The position numbers and the translations under genes are program-made. 64,000 bases of DNA from Cryobacterium suzukii (GTDB taxonomy: Bacteria; Actinomycetota; Actinomycetes; Actinomycetales; Microbacteriaceae): assembly GCF_004403185.1 (NCBI RefSeq), contig NZ_SOHJ01000002.1, positions 1 through 64,000 of the forward strand, written 5' to 3'. The notes below the pieces were generated by a model, which saw only the letters and a program-made list of their open reading frames with translations, did no database searches and was not told the DNA's origin. Positions 47,770 through 56,874 of the stretch are shown one piece after another. The first letter of the stretch is position 1, and each line of letters opens with the position of its first letter.

Positions 47770-48429
47770 TCATCCCGGATTGCACGCCAGATTGACATCG
47801 GGCGTCAGCCCGACGACAGACGAACCAACTGCATTCTCCGCGTGCCAAGTCCTACTGCTGGTGTTCACGCATGTCTTGGACGTTACCCAATAAGCAGTTA
47901 TACCTGGACGCACCGAGGTCGTTTTAAAACTTCTCTGATGCCACCAAGGTGCTGCATAGGACGACAAAATGCCGTTCACCGATGTTGTTTCTGAACAGCC
48001 TGAACTGAGCCCATAGGAGTGGCTTGCCCTTGCAGAACCGTTTGCGACTGTCGGATTTTGGACGCTCGACGTGACGGCGCACGTGGCAGCGACGGCCTGA
48101 TGCGTAACCACGCCGTCGCTGTAATTCACTTGAACCACCTCGCCGGTCCCCAGCTCGACTCCGTTGGGTAGAGGGATAGGCGTGCGGACTGTCACCGACT
48201 GACGACTCGACGATTCCTTCTGTTGAAGCTCCTGTAACTTCTTTGTCGCGGTTTTATCCACAGGTATTTTATCGGATGTTCGATCGATGATCCGATCCGC
48301 CGGGATAACATTCGTTCCGTTATCTGGCAGGCCGGTATTCGCCGCAGGTTTTGCAGCCGCGATGTTCATGAAGGCCAGCGCCAGTACTGCAACAAACACT
48401 ACAGCCTTCTTATTTGAAAAAAGTTTCAT
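47770..48429 (-). CDS. Secreted hypothetical protein
   Basis: Start ATG 48429 has GGGAGAAGAG upstream; a longer frame from 48522 is not supported. The 219-residue protein has a Sec signal peptide (K-K-A-V-V-F-V-A-V-L-A-L-A-F, cleavage near A-A-A-K), a Lys/Gln-rich linker and a Ser/Thr-rich extracellular domain with four cysteines. No membrane helix after the signal. Codon use appears less GC-rich than in the core region, consistent with transfer. Family not recognised. Confidence 0.7.
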   Translation of the reverse strand: MKLFSNKKAVVFVAVLALAFMNIAAAKPAANTGLPDNGTNVIPADRIIDRTSDKIPVDKTATKKLQELQQKESSSRQSVTVRTPIPLPNGVELGTGEVVQVNYSDGVVTHQAVAATCAVTSSVQNPTVANGSARASHSYGLSSGCSETTSVNGILSSYAAPWWHQRSFKTTSVRPGITAYWVTSKTCVNTSSRTWHAENAVGSSVVGLTPDVNLACNPG

Positions 48430-48769
48430 AGTCTCTTCTCCCTTATCTCCATTGACCAAACCATCGCTCAAGTTTTTACAAAGACGCCTTGGTCCTGCAA
48501 AACCCAAGTTAGGTATGCTCACTCAAACACAGGAGCGTTGGTCACCACAAGCAAAAGTTAATAACGTCGACTGAAAGCAGGGCCACTTCTGCGGCGGTTT
48601 CTGGCCCTGTTTTCAGTTGGCGTTAACAAAAGTGAGTGTGCGTCCGATTTGCACTGCGTCAAGGAGTTGACGGATAGGGAGGTAGGGCGATACTGATCCT
48701 CTCATCCCGCGTCAGGACCCAGCGTGTTCATCAAACAGTTCCCTCGACGGGGTCGTCATGGTCGCCCAA

Positions 48770-49085
48770 TGCACGAACACCGCCTGACGCAGACGGGGCC
48801 GCCGTACCTCAAGCTCGGTCGGCACGTGCGATACGACGTTCAGGACGTGCTCGCCTGGGTGTACGAACACCGGCATGTCTTGGCCGCAGATTCTCGCTGG
48901 CGAACTTGGGGAGATCGTCCTAGGACTACTTCCTAGCGGCCGGTACCGAGCTCGCGCATCCACTCGTGACGACAGCAGCGCCTTGCATCGCCTCTCTGCG
49001 TGGCGGACACCGAGGATGAGGCGTGCGCCGAAGTCCTCCGGCAGTGCAGAGCGCTGACGACCGGCGGTTCCGGGGCACTCGCGCC
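48770..49085 (+). pseudogene. Decayed excisionase/integrase relic, copy 1
   Basis: The plus strand reads R-L-T-Q-T-G-P-P-Y-L-K-L-G-R-H-V-R-Y-D-V-Q-D-V-L-A-W in place of an excisionase C-terminal half, and then, in another frame, P-Q-I-L-A-G-E followed by S-G-R-Y-R-A-R-A-S-T-R-D-D-S as in an integrase N-terminus. Both parts match the copies at 62.7 and 63.6 kb but carry frame changes, and the rest of the integrase is missing. Confidence 0.7.
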
Positions 49086-49223
49086 GTCGCGCACTACTCA
49101 TATGGTGCGGACCTAGCCGTCGGCGACAAAGCTGTCACCCGGGGCGAAGCGGTGCGCGCCCGATTGGCGGTGGTGCGGTCGGCGACGAGGTCGTGCCTCG
49201 CCTCGATTCGCCGGGTGTGTTGC

Positions 49224-49853
49224 TTATTGGAATTTTGCGAGCAGCTCGATGACCTGACGGGCGGTGAGGGTGTTCGTCGCCCGCTCACCGATCGTGAAGA
49301 AGAGCCTCGCAGTTGCTTCGATTTCTTCGGTGGCGGCGCACGCATCCTCAAATGTTGGTGCCGAAACTAGGGTGCCGTGATTTGCAAGCAGTATCGCGTG
49401 ACTGTCGTGTGCAGCGTGCTCGATTGCCGCCGCTAGGGACTTTTCACCCGGTGCGAAATAGGGGACGATCGGCAGCCGTCCCACTCTCATAATGTAGTAC
49501 GGCGTCAGCGGCAGCAGGGCATCGTTGGAGTTCAGCCCCTTCAGGCAGGATAGTGCGGTTGCAAACGGTGAATGTAGGTGGATCACAACACGATCGAGGG
49601 GACGGGCGCGGTAGACCGCTGCGTGCATAACGGATTCCTTTGTGGGCTTGGACCCGGATATGTAATCTCCGTTGAGGTCGACCATGCTCAGGTTGTCTGC
49701 GTTCAACGACCCGAGTCTGGTGCCGGTCGGCGAGACGATGATGTCGTCGCCGATCCGCACACTGATGTTTCCCGACGTGCCAGGCGAGTATCCGGCGTCG
49801 TGCAGAATTCGTGCCGTCGATACCAGTTGTAGTCGTTCCTCCTCACTGTTCAT
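49224..49853 (-). CDS. otnC: 3-oxo-tetronate 4-phosphate decarboxylase (class II aldolase family)
   Basis: ATG 49853 follows GAGGAG and overlaps the kinase gene by 11 bp. The 209-residue protein is a class II aldolase/adducin-fold enzyme: G-N-I-S-V-R, S-P-T-G-T, zinc ligands in V-I-H-L-H-S-P-F-A and L-A-N-H-G-T-L-V. Pairing with an OtnK-type kinase identifies the OtnC type, which by family knowledge decarboxylates 3-oxo-tetronate 4-phosphate to dihydroxyacetone phosphate. Fuculose-phosphate-aldolase-like activity is the alternative. Confidence 0.82.
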   Translation of the reverse strand: MNSEEERLQLVSTARILHDAGYSPGTSGNISVRIGDDIIVSPTGTRLGSLNADNLSMVDLNGDYISGSKPTKESVMHAAVYRARPLDRVVIHLHSPFATALSCLKGLNSNDALLPLTPYYIMRVGRLPIVPYFAPGEKSLAAAIEHAAHDSHAILLANHGTLVSAPTFEDACAATEEIEATARLFFTIGERATNTLTARQVIELLAKFQ

Positions 49854-51117
49854 AGTTCTCCTCGATGGCTTTGGTGAAGACGTCATCGGTGCCGAAATTG
49901 CCTGATTTTAGGAGCAAGGCGAGTGGTGGGTTGCTGAGCGATATTGTCCACGGGACACCCGGATCGATCTCCCGACCAACTTCCAGCGCAGTGATGCCGA
50001 GGCCGGAGACGACTGCCCCGGAGGTTTCGCCGCCGGCTATCACAAGTCGACGAGCGCCCGACGCGACCAATCTGCGAGCGACCTCGGCAAAGGTGCACTC
50101 GATCAAGTCCGCCGACTCCGATGTTCCAAGGTCGATCTGAATCTGCCTGACTCTGTTCGGATCAGCCGATGAATAGATCAGGGGTACTTTTTCCAAGTTG
50201 AACTCTGCGAAGTCCAGAATTTCCTGAACAACGTCGACGCCTGACTTTATTCGATACGGATCAATCTCGTAGGACGGATGCGTCGCCTTGAAGATCGCGA
50301 CCTGATTCTGGGTCGCGGCTGAGCAGCTACCAGAGAGCACGACGCTGGCACCCGCCGGGAGAGGTCGAGATGTCGGTGCGATGGGTCGCGACGAATTACG
50401 CGCGCGCGCCATTCCGAGGGCTAAGCCGGCCGAGCCCGTCACGAGAGGCTCATCGCGGACGGCCTGGCCGATAGCCAATAGGTCGTCATCCGCAACTGCA
50501 TCGACGACGGCGACGGTGACGCCGCTGTCGATGAGCAATTTGAAGTGCTGTTCTATCGCTGTCGGCCCTTGGCGCACTGTCGAGAGTGAAACACGACCGG
50601 CGCTCAGTGCAGATTGCCGCTCAAAGAGTCGAATGAGATTGGAATCGGTCATTGGAGTGAGGGGGTGGTCCTTCATTGACGATTCCGCGAGCGGCTTTTC
50701 ATGCACAAACAGGTTGCCTTGGTAGACGGTTCGGCCGTTCTCGGGTACGGCTGGGCAGATCACTGTTAACTTCGCGCCGACTTCATGAGCGAGGGCGTCA
50801 GTGACCGGCCCTATATTGCCGGTGGCGGTCGAATCGAACGTCGAGCAATACTTGTAGTAGATCTGCTTGGCACCGCGCTGGCTGAGCCATCGGGCAGCGG
50901 CTACAGATTCCGCCACTGCCAGCTCGGTCGGCATGGTGCGAGATTTGAGTGAGATGATCAGGCATTCTGCATACGGTATCTCTGCTTCCTCCAACGGCAC
51001 ACCGAGGAGTTGCACCGTCGTCACGCCGACACGCACCAGCATCCCTGCTAAGTCGGCAGCGCCGGTGTAATCGTCGGCGACTACTCCGAGCCAGGGCACT
51101 AGCCTTTTCTGAGTCAT
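49843..51117 (-). CDS. otnK: Four-carbon acid sugar kinase (DUF1537 family)
   Basis: The 424-residue protein has the substrate-binding N-domain (V-V-A-D-D-Y-T-G-A-A-D, Y-K-Y-C-S-T-F-D-S-T) and the C-terminal nucleotide-binding domain (A-G-G-E-T-S-G-A-V, S-G-N-F-G-T-D-D). OtnK phosphorylates 3-oxo-tetronate (or D-threonate/D-erythronate in relatives) at O4. It lies downstream of a TRAP transporter and overlaps the decarboxylase gene, so both steps are made together. Confidence 0.88.
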   Translation of the reverse strand: MTQKRLVPWLGVVADDYTGAADLAGMLVRVGVTTVQLLGVPLEEAEIPYAECLIISLKSRTMPTELAVAESVAAARWLSQRGAKQIYYKYCSTFDSTATGNIGPVTDALAHEVGAKLTVICPAVPENGRTVYQGNLFVHEKPLAESSMKDHPLTPMTDSNLIRLFERQSALSAGRVSLSTVRQGPTAIEQHFKLLIDSGVTVAVVDAVADDDLLAIGQAVRDEPLVTGSAGLALGMARARNSSRPIAPTSRPLPAGASVVLSGSCSAATQNQVAIFKATHPSYEIDPYRIKSGVDVVQEILDFAEFNLEKVPLIYSSADPNRVRQIQIDLGTSESADLIECTFAEVARRLVASGARRLVIAGGETSGAVVSGLGITALEVGREIDPGVPWTISLSNPPLALLLKSGNFGTDDVFTKAIEENYEQ

Positions 51118-51192
51118 AAAGCCTGTCCTTTATTTTGCGTGGGAGGAGGGCAGCGTCATCGCTGCCCATCCTCCCAGGGAACGTTGCTCTCG

Positions 51193-52233
51193 CTATCCGA
51201 GTGCGCTGATGCGCTCGGCCCAGTCACGAACGGTGGGGTTGGCTCCTTGAACCATGCCGGAGACCGGCTTACGCCAGTCGTCAAGGTCAATCTCGAAGAA
51301 TTCAACTCCCGCTTCTTGGAGAAAAGTTTTGTTGTCTACCGCTTCTTGTATCGATTCATCGCGGTAAGTCGCGGACACCTCATCAATGGACGTTTCCAGC
51401 GCGCTGCGCACATCTTTCGGGAGGGCATCGAAGCTGTCGCCCCAGAACTGAAAGTGGTAGTTCCCGTACAGGTGGTTTGTCTCGGTGACGTATTTGGCGA
51501 CCTCATAGAAGCTGCTGTAACGAACTACGTCGATGGGGTTTTCCTGACCCTCGATAGCGCCCTGTTCTAGACCGCTGAAAACCTCACTGAACGCGAGCGG
51601 TGTGGGGCTGGCGCCGAGCTTCTGCCAAGTTTCGATGTAGGTCTGTTGGTTCGGAACTCTCAATTTGAGTCCGGCGAGGTCGTCCAGCTCGGCGACAGGG
51701 CGGGTGCTGTTGACCTGGCGACCACCGCGGTACATAGCGCCGAGAAGCTGGAAGCCACTGTCGTCACGAACGGCGTTGAGAATTTCGTCGGCCATCTCTC
51801 CGTCCCATACCTCAAAGAAGTGAGCGGCGTCAGTATAGAGAAAAGGAATTCCCTCAATTGCAGCGAGATCGGTATAGCGCTCAAGCGAACCAAGGCTCTC
51901 GATGACGATGTCGACGCTGCCGATTTCTAGACCTTCCTGCATTTCTTCCCAACTTCCCAGCTGAGACGACGGAAATATCTCGATGGTGACGGCACCGTCT
52001 GTGAGCTCGGAGACCCGCTCGGCAAGTTGTTCGGCTGCGCGACTTTGCAGGCTGTCAACGGCGTATGAGTGACCGAGTGTCAGTGTTATGGGTTCGATGT
52101 CGCCTGCCGAAGCCAATGCTTGTGTCTGGTTCGCTGCCGGCGAGCACCCGGTCAGCATCAGCGCACTCGTTGCGAGTGCCGCTATGGTGACGGCGTACCT
52201 GCGACTACGGCCCATTTTCGTATTCCTTGTCAT
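51193..52233 (-). CDS. dctP: TRAP transporter substrate-binding lipoprotein (DctP family)
   Basis: The 346-residue protein has a lipobox L-T-G-C near residue 30 and the DctP fold: L-G-H-S-Y-A-V-D-S, conserved R in L-K-L-R-V-P-N-Q, and E-G-Q-E-N-P-I. The conserved arginine pairs with substrate carboxylate in family members, consistent with an acid-sugar ligand. It is separated from the large permease by 97 bp and precedes the kinase gene. Confidence 0.9.
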   Translation of the reverse strand: MTRNTKMGRSRRYAVTIAALATSALMLTGCSPAANQTQALASAGDIEPITLTLGHSYAVDSLQSRAAEQLAERVSELTDGAVTIEIFPSSQLGSWEEMQEGLEIGSVDIVIESLGSLERYTDLAAIEGIPFLYTDAAHFFEVWDGEMADEILNAVRDDSGFQLLGAMYRGGRQVNSTRPVAELDDLAGLKLRVPNQQTYIETWQKLGASPTPLAFSEVFSGLEQGAIEGQENPIDVVRYSSFYEVAKYVTETNHLYGNYHFQFWGDSFDALPKDVRSALETSIDEVSATYRDESIQEAVDNKTFLQEAGVEFFEIDLDDWRKPVSGMVQGANPTVRDWAERISALG

Positions 52234-52330
52234 GACATACCTTTCTGAGATCCCATCGGCGATGGGGCGTGTGTGTAAGTGCGTTTCAATCTGAAGCGCG
52301 ACGTTTAGCGCCGTCGCTGAGCCCGCGTGA

Positions 52331-53590
52331 TCAGACCCATCCGAGCAGCACGGGCAGGTAGGTGACAGCGGCCAGGAACGCTAGGCACGCGAGAAACCAC
52401 GGCATCATGCCTGGGACAGCTTGCGAGATGCTGATATTGCCGATTTTGCACGAGATCAGTAGACACATTCCGACCGGCGGCGTCAGCAGGCCGATACCGA
52501 GATTGACAACAAGGAGCAGCCCTAAATGCACCGGATCGATGCCGACAGCCAGCGCGACTGGAAGCAGAATGGGAACGAACACGATGAGTGCAGAGTTTCC
52601 CTCCATCACTGTTCCGACCAGAAGAATGAGCACATTGATCAGAAGCAGGATAACTAGGCGGTCATCGGTGATGCTGAGCAACCAGCGGGTGATGCTCTGT
52701 GGAATTTGCCCGATGATGAGCGCCCACGAGTACATCTGAGCCGCAGCGATCACGAGCATGATGACGCCGACGAGGATTCCGGAATCGATGATCGATTGAA
52801 CGAGCTTCTTGATTGTCAGTTCGCGATGGACGAAGAATCCGATGATCAGCGCCAGCGACACGGCGACGGCACCCCCCTCGGTTGGGGTGAACGCACCGAT
52901 ACGGATTCCGCCAATGATGACGACGGGAATCAATAAGGACCACGTTGCGCGCCGGAAGGCTACGAATATCTCGCGGATTGAGAGTCGACGCTCTTTCGGC
53001 TGATTGCTGACAATCGCACCAATGAACGCCATGATGAGCATCATGAGCACGAACGCGACCCCAATAATCAGCCCGTAGAAGAAGAGGTCTGATATCGACA
53101 CTTCAGCAAGCACTCCATACACGATGAGATTGATGCTCGGCGGAATTGTCACGAACATAGCGCCCGCCGTTGCCATGACTGCAACGGCATATCGGGGTTT
53201 GTACCCGCGAGCAATCATCTGAGGGATCATGAGACGCCCGACGCTCGACGTGTCGGCGACCTGCGAACCAGAGATACCGCCGAAAATTGCGGTGGTCACG
53301 ATCGTTACCTGGGCTAAGCCACCGCGAATGTTACCGACGCTAGCGTAGGCAAATGCCACCAGGCGCTGGGTAATTCCGCTCGCATTCATGAGAGAGCCAG
53401 CGAGGATATACAGGGGTATGGCCAGCAGAGGAAAGTTTCTAAGTCCGGCTGCCAAGCGTTGTGCCGCGATTTCCAAGGGCAGATCGCTGAAGAAATGCAA
53501 GCCGATCAGTGATCCGAGGCCGAGGGAGAGGCCGATCGGTAGTCCGATTATGACTAGGACAGCGAATCCGATTCCTAGTGCGTAGCCCAT
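52331..53590 (-). CDS. dctM: TRAP transporter large permease (DctM)
   Basis: The 419-residue protein has about 12-13 predicted helices and DctM signatures such as P-L-L-A-I-P-L-Y-I-L-A-G, G-G-I-S-G-S-Q-V-A-D-T, I-P-P-S-I-N-L-I-V-Y-G and T-P-P-V-G. Its ATG overlaps the dctQ stop by 1 bp (TAATG). It provides the transport path for a sodium-coupled uptake system. Confidence 0.93.
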   Translation of the reverse strand: MGYALGIGFAVLVIIGLPIGLSLGLGSLIGLHFFSDLPLEIAAQRLAAGLRNFPLLAIPLYILAGSLMNASGITQRLVAFAYASVGNIRGGLAQVTIVTTAIFGGISGSQVADTSSVGRLMIPQMIARGYKPRYAVAVMATAGAMFVTIPPSINLIVYGVLAEVSISDLFFYGLIIGVAFVLMMLIMAFIGAIVSNQPKERRLSIREIFVAFRRATWSLLIPVVIIGGIRIGAFTPTEGGAVAVSLALIIGFFVHRELTIKKLVQSIIDSGILVGVIMLVIAAAQMYSWALIIGQIPQSITRWLLSITDDRLVILLLINVLILLVGTVMEGNSALIVFVPILLPVALAVGIDPVHLGLLLVVNLGIGLLTPPVGMCLLISCKIGNISISQAVPGMMPWFLACLAFLAAVTYLPVLLGWV

Positions 53591-54204
53591 TATTTGTCCC
53601 TTGCATTCTCTGAGGCAGGGGTGTCGAGGTCGCGGCCGGCGCCGTCGACAAGCGCCTGATCAGCGTCGACGTTTAAAAAACGAACCTTCCCGCGTAAGAG
53701 AAGCACGAGACGTTCGATCGTGAAGACTACGGCCAGTGCGCTGCCCACGGGGATGGCCAAATAGACCCACGAGACTTTCGCCTGAATGGCTAGGCCCCCG
53801 GCGATGCCAGCGAGAAGTTGCCGATCGGCTGACTGAAGGAGCTTGAAGGCGAAGTAGCCGATGAGAACAAACGTAAGGACAGACAGCGTCGCGATAACCA
53901 CGGCGAGCACCTTGTTCGCGAGGGGTGGGATGTGGTGAGTGAGTAGGTCGAGCGTCAGGTGTTCCCCACGGCGAAGGCCAAGAGGTATTGCCAACATTGC
54001 GACCCAGACAAAGAGGCTGACGGCGAGTTCTTCGGACCACACTGTCGGACTATTGATAATGTATCTCGCCAGCACTTGAATCATCAGGATCGCGGTCATT
54101 GACATTAAGCCAATACCGACGAGCCAACACAGCGCGGTGTCGAGGGCGCCCATGAGACTTGGTCCCGATTTGCCGAAATTAGGGTTGCTGGTTTCGTGTG
54201 GCAC
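53590..54204 (-). CDS. dctQ: TRAP transporter small permease (DctQ)
   Basis: The start is the GTG at 54204, preceded by AAAGGAG; an upstream extension to 54264 lacks family features. The 204-residue protein has four helices, with the V-W-S-E-E-L-A-x-x-L-F-V-W motif characteristic of DctQ and G-E-H-L-T-L-D-L-L after the second helix. The C-terminus is an extended polar tail. Confidence 0.92.
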   Translation of the reverse strand: MPHETSNPNFGKSGPSLMGALDTALCWLVGIGLMSMTAILMIQVLARYIINSPTVWSEELAVSLFVWVAMLAIPLGLRRGEHLTLDLLTHHIPPLANKVLAVVIATLSVLTFVLIGYFAFKLLQSADRQLLAGIAGGLAIQAKVSWVYLAIPVGSALAVVFTIERLVLLLRGKVRFLNVDADQALVDGAGRDLDTPASENARDK

Positions 54205-54335
54205 ACCAATCTCCTTTGATGGTTCGTGCTGTCTGGGTAGATCTTGTGTTGGAGGTTGATCCATGGTCTGCCGCCAAGCCGGTCGCAGGGTTTTGGGCCG
54301 CTGACAGCGTTCTAGAGCACAGTCCGGACTTGCAC

Positions 54336-55361
54336 TTATGGCACGACGATCATCTTGACGATTTCGTCCACCCTCCCGAGGGCTTTATTCGTGAGGAAGT
54401 CCGCAGCCGCTTCGAGGCTCGTTTGAGAGGTTACGAGCCGTTGCAGTTTCTCTACGTTGTTCTCGAGCGTTTCGACCGCGGCCACAAAGTCAAATGCGGT
54501 GTAGATGTTTGAGCCAACGATCAGCTTCTCGTATTGCTGCATAGCGGCAATATCGAAATCAATCGAGCGTGAAAAGAGGCCAACTTGAACGACGATGCCC
54601 TGCGGTGCTAAGAGCTCTATCGCATCGTCCACAATATGCGGCACGGCTGCGGCGACGAAGACTATATCGAACTCGCCAGCTGCGGCGTAGCCAGCTGCGG
54701 CGTCCTTCCAACCAGACGTCAACGGGTCTACTGCCGCCGTTGCGCCCAGCTCTAAACCCAACTGACGATTGTGCGGTCGAACGTCTGTCACAACGATGGA
54801 TTCGGCGCGTCGCTCGGCAAGAAAGTGAACGATCAGGCCACCAATGGCACCTCCACCCAACACGGCGACGCGTTTCCCGGTGACTGAGGGTACTTTGCAC
54901 ACGGCGTGGTGAGCGACAGCTAACGGCTCGGCCAGCGCCAGGAGCTCAATGGGCACTGTGTTTGAGACCCGGTGGAGGCATTCTTCCGGAGCAACGATGT
55001 ACTCCGCGAGAGTGCCGGGCCAGTTCTGCATTCCGAGCATGAGACGGTTGCGGCAGAGATTGTAGATTCCTAATTTACAGGACGTGCAGGTGCGGCAGGC
55101 CTGCTGGGGTTCGACGGCAACGCGAGCGCCAACCCAGTCAGCAGAGACGCTGTCGTGCACGGACTCGACAATCCCGCCACCCTCATGGCCTGAAATAAGT
55201 GGTGGCACACGAAAGGGATGTTTTCCGCCTAGAGCAGTCAGGTCGGAGCCACATATTCCTGCAGAAGTTATTCGTACGAGAACTTCGCCCTGCCCAGGGA
55301 CCGGAATCTCCATATCGACAACGCGCGCTGCGCGCTCTCGAGTAAATTCTATGGCCCTCAT
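54336..55361 (-). CDS. Zinc-dependent alcohol/polyol dehydrogenase (MDR family)
   Basis: The 341-residue MDR protein has the catalytic zinc site (C in A-G-I-C-G-S-D; G-H-E-G-G-G), a four-cysteine structural zinc lobe (C-R-T-C-T-S-C ... C-R-N) and the Rossmann motif V-L-G-G-G-A-I-G-G. It is the first gene of the minus-strand catabolic unit, next to the LacI-type gene. Likely it oxidises the sugar acid or its alcohol precursor to a 3-oxo compound; substrate not known. Confidence 0.85.
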   Translation of the reverse strand: MRAIEFTRERAARVVDMEIPVPGQGEVLVRITSAGICGSDLTALGGKHPFRVPPLISGHEGGGIVESVHDSVSADWVGARVAVEPQQACRTCTSCKLGIYNLCRNRLMLGMQNWPGTLAEYIVAPEECLHRVSNTVPIELLALAEPLAVAHHAVCKVPSVTGKRVAVLGGGAIGGLIVHFLAERRAESIVVTDVRPHNRQLGLELGATAAVDPLTSGWKDAAAGYAAAGEFDIVFVAAAVPHIVDDAIELLAPQGIVVQVGLFSRSIDFDIAAMQQYEKLIVGSNIYTAFDFVAAVETLENNVEKLQRLVTSQTSLEAAADFLTNKALGRVDEIVKMIVVP

Positions 55362-55415
55362 TGCTATCTCCTTCGATAGTTTCGTGCCCCTGTCAGGACT
55401 TCGTCATGAGCATAA

Positions 55416-55431
55416 TGACTACGTAATCATT
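55416..55431. promoter_or_regulatory. Putative LacI-family operator O1
   Basis: ATGACTACGTAATCAT is a near-perfect 16-bp palindrome located 55 bp upstream of the dehydrogenase gene. It matches O2 at 55489 in 13 of 16 positions. Confidence 0.6.
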
Positions 55432-55488
55432 AAGCAAATAGTTGATAATGCTTGTTTTCATTGGGACTTTGGTTTCTGAACGTTGGGC

Positions 55489-55504
55489 TAGACTACGTAG
55501 TCAT
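55489..55504. promoter_or_regulatory. Putative LacI-family operator O2
   Basis: TAGACTACGTAGTCAT contains the perfect 12-bp palindrome GACTACGTAGTC, 81 bp upstream of the LacI-family gene. Centre-to-centre distance from O1 is 73 bp, about seven helical turns. Confidence 0.6.
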
Positions 55505-55584
55505 AAGTCTGGCAGTGCTGTCTAGCCGTTCTGGCGCGCACGAATCCGGTTTCGTCGCATTGACTGTCATGAAGAGGGGTTGCC

Positions 55585-56586
55585 TTGGCCGTCAATAGTC
55601 ACGACGTTGCGCGGATTGCTGGCGTTTCACAGTCGACCGTGTCGAGGGTCCTCAACGGGGCCACCAATGTTCGACCGGAGACCCGAGACCGCGTTCTAAT
55701 CGCGCTCGAAAATTACGCACCGAATGCTCACGCGCGAGCGATGCGAACCAATAAGACCGGCACGATCGGGGTTGTCGCGTCCGATATCACCAACCCGTAC
55801 TTTCCAGAGTTGCTTGAGGCTATCTACGTGGCGGCGAGCGCTTCCACGTTGAATATCGTGTTGTGGAACGAGCACGATCCGACAACCCCGGCTGCCCTGG
55901 CTGGGATTCGATCCGGAATGGTCGACGGAGTTCTCTTCACTTCGGCGACGCTTGAAACAACTGCGATCGCGCAGCTTGCGGCGCAACGGGTTCCCACAGT
56001 CCTGGTAAACCGCGGTCTGGTCCACCCAGTCTGCGATCAGGTCACCTCAAACAACTTGCAAATTGGAAGGCTCGCTGCTCGGTACTTACTCGCTGCGGGG
56101 ATCACGGATATCGGCATGATTTTGGGACCGAATCACATGCGTGCCGTTGCCGAGCGCGAAACAGGTTTTCTCGATGAGCTGTGGGCCACCGGAAGGGTGG
56201 AGGTTGGGCGCAAATGGATCAGCCGGGGGCAGCCGACTTTTGAATCGGGCTTTAAAGCGGTTTCGGACGTCTTTGCTGGTGATCAGCTACCCCGTGCCGT
56301 CTTCTGTAGCAATGACATTCTCGGCTACGGGGCCATCAGTGCGATTCGAACTTTAGGACTGCGCGTACCCGAGGATGTCTGGGTCATCGGCGTGGACGGA
56401 CTGCCGATGTCTGGTTGGGAAGTCTTCGACCTGACAACCATTCGACAGCCCGTAGAAGAGATGGCGCGAGTGGGGCTCAAACTCTTACAGGCGCGTATTA
56501 ACGGAGACGCCTCGCCCTTTCTTGATGTCCAACTCGATACTGACCTGGTCATTCGCGGTTCGACCGCACGCGTTCCCTCACCGTAG
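55585..56586 (+). CDS. LacI family transcriptional regulator
   Basis: TTG start at 55585 with AGAGGGG upstream. The 333-residue protein has the LacI helix-turn-helix V-A-R-I-A-G-V-S-Q-S-T-V-S-R-V-L-N-G, the hinge N-A-H-A-R-A-M, and a periplasmic-binding-protein-like effector domain. It is divergent from the dehydrogenase/TRAP/otnKC genes and presumably represses them until its sugar-acid ligand binds. Confidence 0.9.
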   Translation: MAVNSHDVARIAGVSQSTVSRVLNGATNVRPETRDRVLIALENYAPNAHARAMRTNKTGTIGVVASDITNPYFPELLEAIYVAASASTLNIVLWNEHDPTTPAALAGIRSGMVDGVLFTSATLETTAIAQLAAQRVPTVLVNRGLVHPVCDQVTSNNLQIGRLAARYLLAAGITDIGMILGPNHMRAVAERETGFLDELWATGRVEVGRKWISRGQPTFESGFKAVSDVFAGDQLPRAVFCSNDILGYGAISAIRTLGLRVPEDVWVIGVDGLPMSGWEVFDLTTIRQPVEEMARVGLKLLQARINGDASPFLDVQLDTDLVIRGSTARVPSP

Positions 56587-56874
56587 ACCGCCGGGTGGCG
56601 CACATGAGCAGGAGTGCTGGATGTGTGATTGGACGTCGGATGCCGGGTTGGCGAATTCTATCCAGGCTCAATTGCATTTGCGTGGCCGGTGACCGATCAA
56701 TACCCCTATCGCGGGCCTGAATTGAGCCAGGCAACGACTATTCCCGGAGCCAAAGGGCGTGCTCGTGCGAGGCTCCGTGAGCTCGGAAGATGGAGCGACT
56801 TCGGCGACGTAGAATCAGCACTCTCACTCGCACTGCGCAAAGTACCGCCCTCTACGGGCGCACGCCGTGCACTG

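Noticed and set aside
56587..56874. 155-codon plus-strand frame from 56629
   Set aside because: Most of it is antisense to the GntR gene, there is no ribosome-binding site, and no family pattern was seen in the non-overlapping part.
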